Positions 18,538-28,005 of a DNA stretch of 64,000 nt are shown here, piece after piece. Positions within the stretch are counted from its first letter, which is position 1. Every line of letters starts with the position of its first letter. The notes beneath the pieces were generated by a model that worked only from the letters and a program-made list of their open reading frames with translations, had not been told where the DNA came from and made no database searches. Source of the stretch: Bacteroides caccae (GTDB lineage: Bacteria; Bacteroidota; Bacteroidia; Bacteroidales; Bacteroidaceae); the NCBI RefSeq assembly GCF_002222615.2, contig NZ_CP022412.2, positions 4,030,001-4,094,000 on the forward strand. Reading direction: 5' to 3'. The translations under genes were made by a program, and so were the position numbers.

Positions 18538-19872
18538 ATGAAACGGATACTTCTACTACTCCTGCTCTGTTCCACCACCCTATTAATGGCACAGCAGACT
18601 GACCCTATCCAAGAGGCTATGGCAAGTTACGACTACGAAACGGCACTCTCGCTCATTGCACAAAAAAAGCCCGCCACTCCCCTATTGCTACAGAAAGGCA
18701 AAGCCCTGCGTAGCCTTGGACTGAACGCGGAAGCACTTTCCACCTATCAGGAAATCATAGGCAAGGATAGCACTAACACTCGCGCACTGATTGAGGCCGC
18801 CGAATGTTGCCGCACCCTTGCCAAATATAAGCAAGCATCAGCATATTATGAAAAAGTGCTCGACCTCACTCCGGAGAATAAATATGTACGCATACAGTAT
18901 ATCAACCTGCTTCTCGCCCAACAAAAGTTCCGCGAAGCATTGGGTGAAAGCAGCCTAATGACAGAAAAAGACAGTTCTGCTATCGCCCTGCATTTGCAAG
19001 CACAGAGTTTCGAAGGTATGAATGAACTTCTGCCTGCCGCGGGTTGCTACTACAATATTCAGGAAAAATATCCCGCCGACTATCTTGCCGCCGCCAAATT
19101 AGGGGCAATCAATATAGCAGCCTCTTACTATGACGAAGCAATAGAAGCAACAGAGAAATACCGGAAGATTGATACCACCAACATTGCCGTCAATCGCCAG
19201 AATGCTTTGGCGTACTGTCTAAAACAGGATTATCCAACCGCAATCCGCCGTTATCAGTACCTGGTAAACCAGGGAGACAGTACCTTCCATACCTGTTACT
19301 ATCTCGGTATCAGTTATTATGCCATTGAAAGATATTATGAAGCACATGATTTTCTGGAAGCTGCCCGGAAATATGATCCGGAGAATGTAAACCTCCTCTA
19401 TTACCTCGGACGTTCCTGTGCCAAGACTTCATGGAAGAAACAAGGAGTAGAGTATCTGGAACAAGCTATCAATTTGTCAATACCGAAAGACAGCAGCATG
19501 GTACGCCTTTATATAGGCATGACTGACTGTTATAAAATGGCGCAAATGTATAAAGAACAATTAGCGTCTATAAAAGAACGGTATCAGAAATACGACAGAC
19601 AAAATCATAAATTACTATATGACATGGCACATCTTTCCTTTTTCGCCTTAAAAGACAGAAAAAGCACAGAACGCTACCTGGAAGCATTTCTAAAAACACG
19701 TCCCAAAGATGAGAAAGCAGAACAGGCAAAACTGAATGAAAAGGGAGAACTCGTTTTAGGAATAACCAATTATTATAACGCTGCTGACAACTGGCTGAAA
19801 GACCTGAAAAGCAAACAGAAAATAGAGGATTTCTTTCAGAATGGAAATCCTGAGACTACAAAGAAAGAATAA
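18538..19872 (+). CDS. Secreted or periplasmic tetratricopeptide-repeat protein
   Basis: A 444-aa protein beginning MKRILLLLLLCSTTLLMAQQ, a cleavable signal peptide with a likely cleavage at the alanine before QQ. The mature region is a chain of TPR-like helical pairs, for example LNAEALSTYQEIIGKDSTN, KYKQASAYYEKVLDLTPEN and YYEAHDFLEAARKYDPEN. It ends in a charged tail. The start at 18538 is chosen because the signal begins there. No enzymatic motif is visible; a protein-protein interaction role at the envelope is likely. It is convergent with the aldolase gene across a shared terminator. Confidence 0.8.
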   Translation: MKRILLLLLLCSTTLLMAQQTDPIQEAMASYDYETALSLIAQKKPATPLLLQKGKALRSLGLNAEALSTYQEIIGKDSTNTRALIEAAECCRTLAKYKQASAYYEKVLDLTPENKYVRIQYINLLLAQQKFREALGESSLMTEKDSSAIALHLQAQSFEGMNELLPAAGCYYNIQEKYPADYLAAAKLGAINIAASYYDEAIEATEKYRKIDTTNIAVNRQNALAYCLKQDYPTAIRRYQYLVNQGDSTFHTCYYLGISYYAIERYYEAHDFLEAARKYDPENVNLLYYLGRSCAKTSWKKQGVEYLEQAINLSIPKDSSMVRLYIGMTDCYKMAQMYKEQLASIKERYQKYDRQNHKLLYDMAHLSFFALKDRKSTERYLEAFLKTRPKDEKAEQAKLNEKGELVLGITNYYNAADNWLKDLKSKQKIEDFFQNGNPETTKKE

Positions 19873-19896
19873 AATCAGCGTTTTACCGCTAACTAA

Positions 19897-19929
19897 AAAG
19901 GCTGCCACCGTCAACCGGAAGCAGCCTTT
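19897..19929. terminator. Bidirectional terminator between TPR gene and aldolase
   Basis: AAAGGCTGC at 19897-19905 pairs with GCAGCCTTT at 19921-19929. T-rich sequence follows on the plus strand and a T-stretch follows on the minus strand, so it can serve both convergent genes. Confidence 0.75.
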
Positions 19930-19956
19930 CTCTTTATTTATGAAATAATCCGAAGA

Positions 19957-20961
19957 TTACTGTGCCAACTTGTTGTCAGAACCGAGCACGTTAAGGATTT
20001 TGTGCTTATACAGTTTTTCCATGTTGTCGCGAGCCGGACCAAGATACTTACGTGGGTCAAATTCTGCCGGTTTTTCAGCAAAAGTCTTGCGGATAGCAGC
20101 AGTCATAGCCAGACGAGAGTCTGAGTCGATGTTGATTTTGCAAACTGCAGACTTAGCAGCCTTACGCAATTCTTCTTCAGGGATACCAATAGCAGCTTTC
20201 AAAGCACCACCGTATTTGTTGATCGTTTCAACTTCTTCTTCAGGAACTGAAGATGAACCGTGAAGAACGATAGGGAATCCCGGAAGTTTTTCCATAACAG
20301 CATCCAATACTTCGAAAGCCAACGGAGGAGGAACCATACGACCAGTAGCCGGATCGATGTGACACTGTTCCGGAGTAAATTTGTAAGCACCATGAGAAGT
20401 ACCGATTGAGATAGCCAAAGAGTCGCAACCAGTGCGAGTAGCGAAATCAATTACTTCTTCAGGGTCAGTATATGTGTGGTGATCAGAAGAAACTTCGTCT
20501 TCAACACCTGCCAATACGCCAAGTTCGCCTTCTACAGTTACATCAAACTGGTGAGCGTAATCAACTACCTTCTTAGTCAGTGCTACGTTTTCTTCGTAAG
20601 GAAGATGAGAACCGTCAATCATCACTGAAGAAAAACCTGAGTCGATGCAAGATTTACAAGTTTCAAAAGTATCTCCGTGGTCAAGATGAAGAACGATTTC
20701 GGGATGTGCACAGCCTAATTCTTTAGCATATTCTACAGCACCCTGAGCCATGTAACGCAACAAAGTAGCGTTAGCATACTGACGAGCACCTTTAGAAACC
20801 TGAAGAATCACAGGAGATTTAGTTTCAACAGCAGCCTTGATGATAGCCTGCATCTGTTCCATATTGTTGAAGTTGAATGCTGGGATAGCATATCCACCTT
20901 TGATAGCCTTAGCAAACATTTCTTTTGTGTTTACCAATCCTAAATCTTTGTAATTTACCAT
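19957..20961 (-). CDS. fba: Class II fructose-bisphosphate aldolase
   Basis: Zinc-dependent glycolytic aldolase cleaving fructose 1,6-bisphosphate, 334 aa. The N-terminus YAIPAFNFNNMEQMQAIIKA is the conserved substrate-binding start. IVLHLDHGDTFETCK carries the zinc histidine and catalytic aspartate, VMIDGSHLPYEENV the following loop, and VLHGSSSVPEEEV the phosphate-binding turn. It has its own promoter about 40 bases upstream. Codon use is biased as expected for an abundant enzyme. Confidence 0.95.
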   Translation of the reverse strand: MVNYKDLGLVNTKEMFAKAIKGGYAIPAFNFNNMEQMQAIIKAAVETKSPVILQVSKGARQYANATLLRYMAQGAVEYAKELGCAHPEIVLHLDHGDTFETCKSCIDSGFSSVMIDGSHLPYEENVALTKKVVDYAHQFDVTVEGELGVLAGVEDEVSSDHHTYTDPEEVIDFATRTGCDSLAISIGTSHGAYKFTPEQCHIDPATGRMVPPPLAFEVLDAVMEKLPGFPIVLHGSSSVPEEEVETINKYGGALKAAIGIPEEELRKAAKSAVCKINIDSDSRLAMTAAIRKTFAEKPAEFDPRKYLGPARDNMEKLYKHKILNVLGSDNKLAQ

Positions 20962-21000
20962 TTTGTTTAAAGTTTATTGTTAGTGAATAAAAATTCTACG

Positions 21001-21008
21001 CAAAAGTA
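21001..21008 (-). promoter_or_regulatory. -7 promoter box of the aldolase gene
   Basis: On the minus strand TACTTTTG matches TAnnTTTG, 39 bases before the ATG. The rest of the 379-base gap up to 21340 holds a small inverted repeat (GACATTA/TAATGTC near 21100-21120) and the rpmE2 promoter and leader. Confidence 0.55.
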
Positions 21009-21234
21009 AGCATTATCCCCCGAATAACGAACATCGGAAAGGAAAATATAGCAGAAAAAGGTTTAAATAGAACCGTATTTTTTTAGCAGGAAGACACAAT
21101 GACATTATATTGTAATGTCGAGCTAGCAATCAGTTTAATTTATCGTCATAGCATCAGAACAAGTTCAGTGCCCCCAAACAATACACAGTAAATCAGTAAT
21201 TCGAAGCTATATATTATAAATTTTAAAAGAATTC

Positions 21235-21266
21235 TTTTTCTATTTCATATAAAAGCATTATCTTTG
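21235..21266 (+). promoter_or_regulatory. Promoter of rpmE2
   Basis: -7 box TATCTTTG at 21259-21266 is an exact match; a T-run at 21235-21238 sits about 20 bases upstream in the -33 position. Predicted transcription start is near 21271, leaving a 70-base leader. Confidence 0.6.
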
Positions 21267-21276
21267 CGCTCTGAAA

Positions 21277-21339
21277 ATGACCATTACACTATTTCTTACC
21301 AAAATAGTAACAGAATATAAATTAAAAAACAGATACTGA
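21277..21339 (+). CDS. Possible 20-codon leader ORF upstream of rpmE2
   Basis: ATG at 21277 opens a 20-codon frame ([20 protein letters not shown]) ending in TGA at 21337-21339, one base before the rpmE2 ATG. The start lies about five bases from the predicted transcript 5' end, so it would be read leaderless or nearly so. A 7-bp inverted repeat ACTATTT/AAATAGT lies inside it. No independent evidence of translation; chance is possible. Confidence 0.3.
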   Translation: MTITLFLTKIVTEYKLKNRY

Positions 21340-21340
21340 A

Positions 21341-21595
21341 ATGAAAAAAGGCCTTCATCCAGAATCATACCGTCCGGTAGTATTTAAAGATATGTCAAAT
21401 GGTGACATGTTTTTATCTAAATCAACTGTAGCAACTAAAGAAACCATCGAATTCGAAGGTGAAACTTATCCGTTGCTGAAGATTGAAATCTCAAACACTT
21501 CTCACCCGTTCTATACTGGTAAATCTACATTGGTAGACACTGCAGGACGTGTTGATAAGTTCATGAGCCGTTACGGTGACCGTAAGAAGAAATAA
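21341..21595 (+). CDS. rpmE2: 50S ribosomal protein L31 type B
   Basis: An 84-aa ribosomal protein. [20 protein letters not shown] matches the type B (zinc-free) L31 family, and there is no CxxC zinc motif. The C-terminus [14 protein letters not shown] is basic, as expected for an rRNA-binding protein. It is monocistronic, with its own promoter, a 70-base leader containing a possible short ORF, and a very stable terminator downstream. Confidence 0.96.
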   Translation: MKKGLHPESYRPVVFKDMSNGDMFLSKSTVATKETIEFEGETYPLLKIEISNTSHPFYTGKSTLVDTAGRVDKFMSRYGDRKKK

Positions 21596-21614
21596 TTAGT
21601 CTTTCTTGTAAGAT

Positions 21615-21652
21615 GAAAAAGAGGAGATTCCGAAAGGAATTTCCTCTTTTTC
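21615..21652 (+). terminator. Terminator of rpmE2
   Basis: A 17-bp stem between 21615-21631 and 21636-21652 (one G-T wobble) with a GAAA tetraloop. The right arm itself ends in a T-rich stretch. Confidence 0.85.
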
Positions 21653-21789
21653 GTTTTGAGACATTACACTGGCAACAATATATCCGGAAGTTTTCAGGAC
21701 TATCAGCCGAAAAATAAATAAAAGAAAAATGTCCGGATTCCGTTTATTACAAAATAAAGGAAGTACCTTTACAGAATTAATAAACAAAA

Positions 21790-22197
21790 ATGGAAATAAC
21801 TAACTTAAAACAAATGACAAAGGAGGAAGTTTTTAACCTTATCAGACAACGCCTTTCTTTTGGTGACGAATTGCAGCAACAATTAAGGCATGTGGACAAA
21901 GACAAATTTATGAAAGAGCATCGCAGATTCGAAATGTCGGGATTCGAAACCCAAACAGGATGGTGTACTGTTTTTAACAATGACATTTTAAATAAATTTG
22001 CCGACTTGGGCATTTATAACTATACTTCTTATCTTTTTCTTGACTTTTATATGGGTGTGCCAACCGTTTACCTCAAGTATTTCTCCGAAGATGAGAATTT
22101 GGAATACACTCTCGACGGATATACAACAACAGAAATCATATTTACGATTTTTGAATTGACTATCTTCTCAGGAAAACCGACAAGAAGACGGAAATAA
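21790..22197 (+). CDS. Hypothetical 135-aa protein
   Basis: A soluble protein of 135 aa without signal peptide. It is helical at the N-terminus (MTKEEVFNLIRQRL, DELQQQLRHVDKDKFMKEH), then a probable mixed alpha/beta part with TGWCTVFNNDILNKFADLG and a C-terminal SGKPTRRRK tail. I do not recognise the family. A near-match -7 box TACCTTTA at 21764-21771 lies 18 bases upstream. It is a single gene between the rpmE2 terminator and a repeat-bearing gap. Confidence 0.65.
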   Translation: MEITNLKQMTKEEVFNLIRQRLSFGDELQQQLRHVDKDKFMKEHRRFEMSGFETQTGWCTVFNNDILNKFADLGIYNYTSYLFLDFYMGVPTVYLKYFSEDENLEYTLDGYTTTEIIFTIFELTIFSGKPTRRRK

Positions 22198-22263
22198 AAA
22201 TACTATTTTCATATCAGCTCCCCCCTTTCAGCCTGTCTCTAGAGAACACATGAACTCTCCCCA

Positions 22264-22351
22264 AAACAGAGGCTCTGTTTGATGTAAACAGACGCTCCAA
22301 CTGCCACAAACAGACACTCTATTTTCCTCAAACAGAGCCTCTATTTTACCG
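22264..22351. repeat. Four tandem 22-bp palindromic repeats
   Basis: Four contiguous units start at 22264, 22286, 22308 and 22330, each exactly 22 bases. Each begins AAACAGA; units 1, 3 and 4 continue with a CTCT core. Unit 1 holds the 17-base near-palindrome AAACAGAGGCTCTGTTT plus a 5-base spacer; the other units are degenerate versions. They lie in the 304-base gap before the RND operon. A short CTCTTT/AAAGAG hairpin at 22445-22459 is the only other structure I see there. Confidence 0.85.
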
Positions 22352-22501
22352 CACTCCCCAATAAAACAAATTAAGAATCCAACTCGTAGCGACAATCAAC
22401 GAAAAGCACACAAATCCTGAACATAAACACTTGTAAGTTGTTTACTCTCTTTAAAAAAGAGAAACGAATCAACGCAAAAACTCTAAACATCAGTGTGCTG
22501 T

Positions 22502-23557
22502 ATGAAAAAGAAATATGGATTTATGCTCGCAGTAGCCGTCCTATTAGCGGGCTGCGGACAAAAAAAAGAAACGAGTGTTATAACGGCCCGTCCGGTGAAA
22601 ACCACGATTGTAGAGTCAAGATCGATCATCAGAAAAGATTTTTCGGGAATTGTAGAAGCCGTGGAGTATGTGAAGCTGGCATTCCAGGTCAGCGGACAAA
22701 TCATCAACCTGCCTGTCATAGAAGGCGAGAAAGTAAAGAAGGGACAATTGATTGCAGCTATCGACCCCAGGGACATCGCCCTGCAATATGCCGCTACCAA
22801 ATCGGCGTATGAGACGGCTGCCGCACAAGTGGAACGCAATAAGCGCCTCCTCTCCCGCCAAGCCATATCGGTTCAGGAATATGAAATCAGCCTGGCTAAT
22901 TACCAGAAAGCGAAATCAGAATATGAGTTATCCGTCAATAATATGCGCGACACTAAATTGACGGCTCCCTTCGACGGTTCCATCGAAAAACGTCTTGTGG
23001 AAAATTATCAGCGTGTCAACTCGGGTGAAGGTATCGTGCAGTTGGTCAATACACACAATCTGCGCATCAAGTTTACAATTCCCGACGCTTACCTTTACCT
23101 GCTCCGCACCAAAGACCCGCGTTTTCTAGTAGAGTTCGACACATTCAAAGGACATGTTTTCCAGGCAAAGCTTGAAGAATATCTTGATATCTCGACAGAC
23201 GGAACGGGGATTCCGGTCAGTATTACTATTGATGACCCGTCTTTCGACCGGGATTTATATGCAGTGAAACCGGGATTTACGTGCAGTATCCGTTTCACGG
23301 CAGATGTAGGACCGTTGGTACAGGATAGTTGGACAATTATCCCGTTAAGCGCCGTGTTCGGTGAAAGCGAAGGAAAGAAGATGTACGTCTGGGTGGTGGA
23401 AGACAACAAGGTACACAAACGAGAAGTGACTGTTAACGCACCTACCGGAGAAGCACAGGTACTTATCTCCAAAGGGTTGAAACCGGAAGAGAAAATTGTT
23501 ATTGCCGGAGTATATCAGTTAGTAGAAGGGGAAAACGTAAAAGATATAGAGAAATGA
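22502..23557 (+). CDS. RND efflux membrane-fusion (periplasmic adaptor) lipoprotein
   Basis: Periplasmic adaptor of 351 aa linking the RND pump to the outer-membrane channel. The signal ends in LLAGCG, a lipobox. Family motifs are FSGIVEAVEYVKLAFQVSGQ (barrel-sandwich half), a coiled-coil hairpin around YAATKSAYETAAAQVERNKR, and the second half-motif LTAPFDGSIEKRLVENYQ. The ATG at 22502 is used rather than a GTG nine bases upstream. The stop overlaps the pump gene start (ATGA). Confidence 0.93.
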   Translation: MKKKYGFMLAVAVLLAGCGQKKETSVITARPVKTTIVESRSIIRKDFSGIVEAVEYVKLAFQVSGQIINLPVIEGEKVKKGQLIAAIDPRDIALQYAATKSAYETAAAQVERNKRLLSRQAISVQEYEISLANYQKAKSEYELSVNNMRDTKLTAPFDGSIEKRLVENYQRVNSGEGIVQLVNTHNLRIKFTIPDAYLYLLRTKDPRFLVEFDTFKGHVFQAKLEEYLDISTDGTGIPVSITIDDPSFDRDLYAVKPGFTCSIRFTADVGPLVQDSWTIIPLSAVFGESEGKKMYVWVVEDNKVHKREVTVNAPTGEAQVLISKGLKPEEKIVIAGVYQLVEGENVKDIEK

Positions 23558-26500
23558 ACTTAGCCAAATATTCATTAGACAACACGAAGATTATCTATTT
23601 CTTTCTTGCTGTGTTGCTTATCGGAGGGATTTCTTCCTTCGGAAAGCTAGGGAAGAAAGAAGATGCTCCCTTCGTCATCAAGTCAGCGGTTATCATGACC
23701 CGTTATCCGGGAGCCGAGCCGGCAGAAGTGGAACGTCTGATAACAGAGCCTATCTCTCGCGAGATACAAAGTATGAGTGGTGTGTACAAGATTAAATCGG
23801 AATCTATGTACGGGCTTTCCAAAATCACATTTGAATTGCAACCGTCACTATCGGCAAGTTCCATTCCGCAAAAGTGGGACGAGCTACGTAGGAAGGTACT
23901 CAATATACAACCGCAGTTGCCGAGTGGTGCATCTACGCCGACTGTGTCGGACGATTTCGGCGATGTATTCGGTATCTATTACGGTCTGACGGCCGATGAT
24001 GGTTTCTCCTACGACGAGATGCGAAACTGGGCGGAACGGATTAAAACACAAGTCGTCACTGCCGACGGTGTGATGAAAGTGGCACTGTTCGGAGTACAGA
24101 CAGAGGTAGTAAATATCTTCATCTCGACCAATAAACTGGTAGGCATGGGCATCGACCCGAAACAGCTCGCCAGCCTGCTGCAATCACAAAACCAGATTAT
24201 CAACACCGGAGAAATCCGCGCAGGGGAACAACAGCTACGGGTAACTGCTAATGGTATGTATACGACCATAGATGATATCCGCAATCAGGTTATCACCACG
24301 AAAGCGGGACAGGTAAAGTTGGGAGATATTGCCGTTATCGAAAAGGGCTATCTCGATCCTCCTTCCAATATCATGCACGTAAACGGAAAACGTGCTATCG
24401 GTATCGGTGTCTCTACCGACCCGCAACGAGACGTAGTGCAGACAGGTGAAAACGTAAAAGCAAAACTGAGTGAACTACTCCCGCTTATGCCCGTAGGACT
24501 GGAATTGCAAAGTCTTTATCTGGAAAACGAAATAGCCAACGAAGCCAATAACGGATTTATCATCAATCTGATTGAGTCCATCTTAATTGTAATTGTGATT
24601 ATCATGCTGGTAATGGGACTTCGTGCCGGTGTCTTGATTGGCTCATCGCTGATATTTTCTATCGGAGGTACACTACTTATCATGTCTTTCTTTGGTGTCG
24701 GACTGAATCGTACATCGCTGGCGGGATTCATTATCGCAATGGGTATGCTGGTAGACAATGCCATTGTGGTGACGGATAATGCACAGATTGCCATTGCTCG
24801 TGGAGTAAACAGGCGAAAGGCATTGATAGACGGTGCCACAGGACCGCAATGGGGATTACTCGGAGCCACTTTCATTGCTATCTGTTCATTCCTGCCACTT
24901 TATCTGGCCCCGTCTTCGGTAGCGGAAATCGTGAAGCCGTTGTTTGTGGTACTCGCCATTTCACTGGGATTGAGTTGGATACTTGCATTGACACAGACGA
25001 CCGTATTCGGTAATTTTATCCTGAAAGCCAAAGCGAACGGCGATGCAAAAGACCCATATGACAAGCCTTTCTATCATAAGTTTGCTTCTATTCTCCGGAC
25101 GCTGATCCGCCGCAAGGTGTTGACGCTGGGTTCTATGGTAGCACTTTTCATCATCTCACTCGTCATCATGGGGACGATGCCACAAAACTTTTTCCCTTCT
25201 TTGGACAAACCTTATTTCCGTGCGGACGTATTCTACCCGGACGGGTATAGTATCAACGATGTGGTGAAAGAAATGAAATCGGTGGAAGAACATTTGGTGC
25301 AACAGCCGGAAGTAAAGAAAGTATCAATTACTTTCGGAAGCACACCATTGAGATATTATCTGGCATCTACTTCAGTAGGACCGAAACCGAACTTCGCCAA
25401 TGTACTGGTAGAACTGACGGACAGCAAATATACGAAGGAATATGAGGAGAATTTCGACGGATATATGAAAAGGAATTATCCGAATGCGATTACCCGGACG
25501 AGCCTGTTCAAACTATCCCCTGCCGTAGACGCTGCTATTGAGATCGGTTTTATAGGGCCGAATACAGATACGCTTGTGGCACTAACCAACCAAGCGTTGG
25601 AGATTATGCACCGGAATCCGGATTTGATTAATATCCGCAATTCGTGGGGGAACAAAATTCCGGTATGGAAACCTGTGTATAGTCCGGAACGTGCACAACC
25701 GTTGGGAGTATCCCGACAGGGAATGGCACAAAGTATCCAGATTGGTACAACGGGAATGACGTTGGGAGAATACCGTCAGGGCGATCAGGTGCTCCCTATT
25801 CTGCTAAAGGATAATACGGTGGATTCGTTCCGTATCAATGACTTACGCACGCTTCCGGTGTTCGGCACGGGAAACGAGACAACAAGCCTGGAACAAGTAG
25901 TGTCGGATTTTGATTTTCAATACCGGTTCTCTAATGTGAAAGATTACAACCGACAAATGGTGATGATGGCGCAATGTGACCCGCGCCGCGGAGTAAATGC
26001 GATTGCAGCCTTCAACCAAGTGTGGTCGCAGGTACAAAAGGAGATTAAAGTTCCGGAAGGATATACGATGAAATATTTCGGAGAGCAGGAAAGCCAGGTA
26101 GAATCCAACGAAGCATTAGCCAAGAATCTTCCGTTGACGTTCTTTTTGATGTTTGTTACGCTACTGTTCCTATTCAAGACATATCGTAAACCGACAGTGA
26201 TTTTGCTGATGTTACCGTTGATATTCATCGGTATCGTGTTAGGATTGCTATTACTTGGCAAATCATTCGACTTTTTCTCTATCCTCGGATTACTCGGATT
26301 AATCGGCATGAATATCAAGAATGCAATCGTACTTGTGGAACAGATTGATTTGGAAGCTAAGATGGGAAAGAAGCCGCTTGATGCGGTGGTTAGTGCCACA
26401 ACGAGCCGTATCGTTCCTGTAGCAATGGCATCGGGGACAACGATTCTGGGTATGTTGCCGTTGCTGTTCGATGCGATGTTCGGCGGAATGGCAGCCACTA

Positions 26501-26586
26501 TCATGGGAGGTTTGCTGGTAGCTTCGATACTGACACTGTTTGTGTTGCCGGTGGCTTATTGTGCCATTCAACGGATTAAGGATTAA
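23554..26586 (+). CDS. RND-family efflux pump, inner-membrane subunit
   Basis: Proton-driven pump of 1010 aa with two repeats of the RND fold. The N-terminal helix is followed by a large periplasmic domain (RYPGAEPAEVERLITEPISR is the porter-domain start). A block of helices carries GMLVDNAIVVTDNAQIA, the second periplasmic domain begins PQNFFPSLDKPYFRADV, and the last helices carry GLIGMNIKNAIVLVEQID. The pattern fits the HAE1-like family; drug, bile-acid or lipid substrates are typical. It is translationally coupled to the adaptor and followed by a TolC-type channel. Confidence 0.94.
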   Translation: MNLAKYSLDNTKIIYFFLAVLLIGGISSFGKLGKKEDAPFVIKSAVIMTRYPGAEPAEVERLITEPISREIQSMSGVYKIKSESMYGLSKITFELQPSLSASSIPQKWDELRRKVLNIQPQLPSGASTPTVSDDFGDVFGIYYGLTADDGFSYDEMRNWAERIKTQVVTADGVMKVALFGVQTEVVNIFISTNKLVGMGIDPKQLASLLQSQNQIINTGEIRAGEQQLRVTANGMYTTIDDIRNQVITTKAGQVKLGDIAVIEKGYLDPPSNIMHVNGKRAIGIGVSTDPQRDVVQTGENVKAKLSELLPLMPVGLELQSLYLENEIANEANNGFIINLIESILIVIVIIMLVMGLRAGVLIGSSLIFSIGGTLLIMSFFGVGLNRTSLAGFIIAMGMLVDNAIVVTDNAQIAIARGVNRRKALIDGATGPQWGLLGATFIAICSFLPLYLAPSSVAEIVKPLFVVLAISLGLSWILALTQTTVFGNFILKAKANGDAKDPYDKPFYHKFASILRTLIRRKVLTLGSMVALFIISLVIMGTMPQNFFPSLDKPYFRADVFYPDGYSINDVVKEMKSVEEHLVQQPEVKKVSITFGSTPLRYYLASTSVGPKPNFANVLVELTDSKYTKEYEENFDGYMKRNYPNAITRTSLFKLSPAVDAAIEIGFIGPNTDTLVALTNQALEIMHRNPDLINIRNSWGNKIPVWKPVYSPERAQPLGVSRQGMAQSIQIGTTGMTLGEYRQGDQVLPILLKDNTVDSFRINDLRTLPVFGTGNETTSLEQVVSDFDFQYRFSNVKDYNRQMVMMAQCDPRRGVNAIAAFNQVWSQVQKEIKVPEGYTMKYFGEQESQVESNEALAKNLPLTFFLMFVTLLFLFKTYRKPTVILLMLPLIFIGIVLGLLLLGKSFDFFSILGLLGLIGMNIKNAIVLVEQIDLEAKMGKKPLDAVVSATTSRIVPVAMASGTTILGMLPLLFDAMFGGMAATIMGGLLVASILTLFVLPVAYCAIQRIKD

Positions 26587-26606
26587 ATGGGAATTTACTA
26601 TTTATA

Positions 26607-27887
26607 ATGGATAAAATGAAAACTCAATTTATAATTATATCACTGTTGCTTCTCGGCTTCACTGCCCGGGCGCAACAACCTTATCTCAGCCGGGAAGCCT
26701 ATCGCGACAAAGTGGAGGCTTACAGCCAGATATTGAAACAACAAAAACTAAAGACAATGGCAAGTGCGGAAGCACGAAAGATAGCTCATACGGGATTCTT
26801 ACCCAAAATAGACGTAAATGCGGACGGTACTCTGAATATGAGCGACCTAAAAGCATGGAACGAACCGCTGGGAGAATACCGGAACCACACTTATCAAGGG
26901 GTGTTTGTCGTCTCTCAACCTCTCTATACAGGTGGTACCCTTAACGCTCAACATAAGATTGCGAAAGCGGATGAGAAGCTGAATCAACTGAACGAGGAAC
27001 TAACTTTGGACCAGATTCATTATCAGAGCGATGCTGTTTATTGGAATGCCTCCGCTTCACAAGCTATGTTACAGTCAGCAGACAAATATCAAAGCATTGT
27101 CAAACAGCAATATAACATCATTCAGGACCGTTTTAACGATGGAATGATTAGCCGTACAGACTTACTGATGATTTCCACCCGCTTAAAAGAAGCTGAACTA
27201 CAATATATCAAGGCCCGTCAGAATTATACGTTAGCACTGCAAAAGTTGAATATCCTCATGGGTATGGAACCTAATGCTCCCGTAGACAGTCTTTCTTCGA
27301 TTGACACAGCTTTTACCCCCGTACAGATTCTGTCGTTGGAAAATGTATTGCAACGGCGCGCTGATTACGAAAGTACGCAAGTAAATATCATGAAAAGTCA
27401 AGCGCAACGTAAAGCCGCTCTCAGCCAGTTTAACCCTCAACTAAATATGTATTTTAGCGGCGGCTGGGCAACGGGAACGCCTAACCTTGGATATGACGTA
27501 TCTTTCAATCCTATTGTCGGCATTAATCTGAATATTCCTATTTTCCACTGGGGAGCCCGTTTCAAAACAAACCGCCAGCAGAAAGCATACATCGGAATAC
27601 AGAAACTGCAACAAAGTTATATAACGGATAATATCAACGAAGAATTGTCCGGTGCATTAACTAAACTGACGGAAACGGAATATCAGGTGAAAACTGCAAC
27701 AGAGAACATGAATCTGGCTAATGAAAATCTTGATTTAGTTACCTTCTCTTATAATGAAGGTAAAGCAAGTATGGTGGATGTTCTCTCGGCGCAGTTATCG
27801 TGGACACAGGCACACACAAATCTAATTAACGCATATTTGTCGGAGAAAATGGCGATAGCTGAATATAGAAAGGTTATCAGTGAATAA
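26607..27887 (+). CDS. TolC-family outer-membrane efflux channel
   Basis: A 426-aa channel completing the tripartite pump. The signal peptide (KTQFIIISLLLLGFTARAQ) is followed by repeated long helices with Ala/Gln heptads typical of the OEP family, for example KLNQLNEELTLDQIHYQSDA and the second-half GKASMVDVLSAQLSWTQAH. Two ATG codons three codons apart (26607, 26616) could start; the second begins directly at the signal peptide. It lies 20 bases after the pump gene. Confidence 0.92.
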   Translation: MDKMKTQFIIISLLLLGFTARAQQPYLSREAYRDKVEAYSQILKQQKLKTMASAEARKIAHTGFLPKIDVNADGTLNMSDLKAWNEPLGEYRNHTYQGVFVVSQPLYTGGTLNAQHKIAKADEKLNQLNEELTLDQIHYQSDAVYWNASASQAMLQSADKYQSIVKQQYNIIQDRFNDGMISRTDLLMISTRLKEAELQYIKARQNYTLALQKLNILMGMEPNAPVDSLSSIDTAFTPVQILSLENVLQRRADYESTQVNIMKSQAQRKAALSQFNPQLNMYFSGGWATGTPNLGYDVSFNPIVGINLNIPIFHWGARFKTNRQQKAYIGIQKLQQSYITDNINEELSGALTKLTETEYQVKTATENMNLANENLDLVTFSYNEGKASMVDVLSAQLSWTQAHTNLINAYLSEKMAIAEYRKVISE

Positions 27888-27936
27888 ATAGTCTGAAAAC
27901 AGTATTGTAAACAATAGAAAGCAAATCAAAAAAGTA

Positions 27937-27978
27937 AATCCGGAGATACGAGCATAACTCTGCCCATATCTCCGGATT
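27937..27978 (-). terminator. Terminator of the OadGAB operon
   Basis: AATCCGGAGATA at 27937-27948 and TATCTCCGGATT at 27967-27978 form a perfect 12-bp stem. On the minus strand it is followed by TACTTTTTT. It also lies after the convergent TolC gene. Confidence 0.75.
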
Positions 27979-28005
27979 CTTATCTCTAAGCCGGTTGTTC
28001 TTTTA

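Noticed and set aside
22264..22351. CRISPR array
   Set aside because: Units abut with no spacers and vary in sequence; there is no leader or Cas gene in the window.
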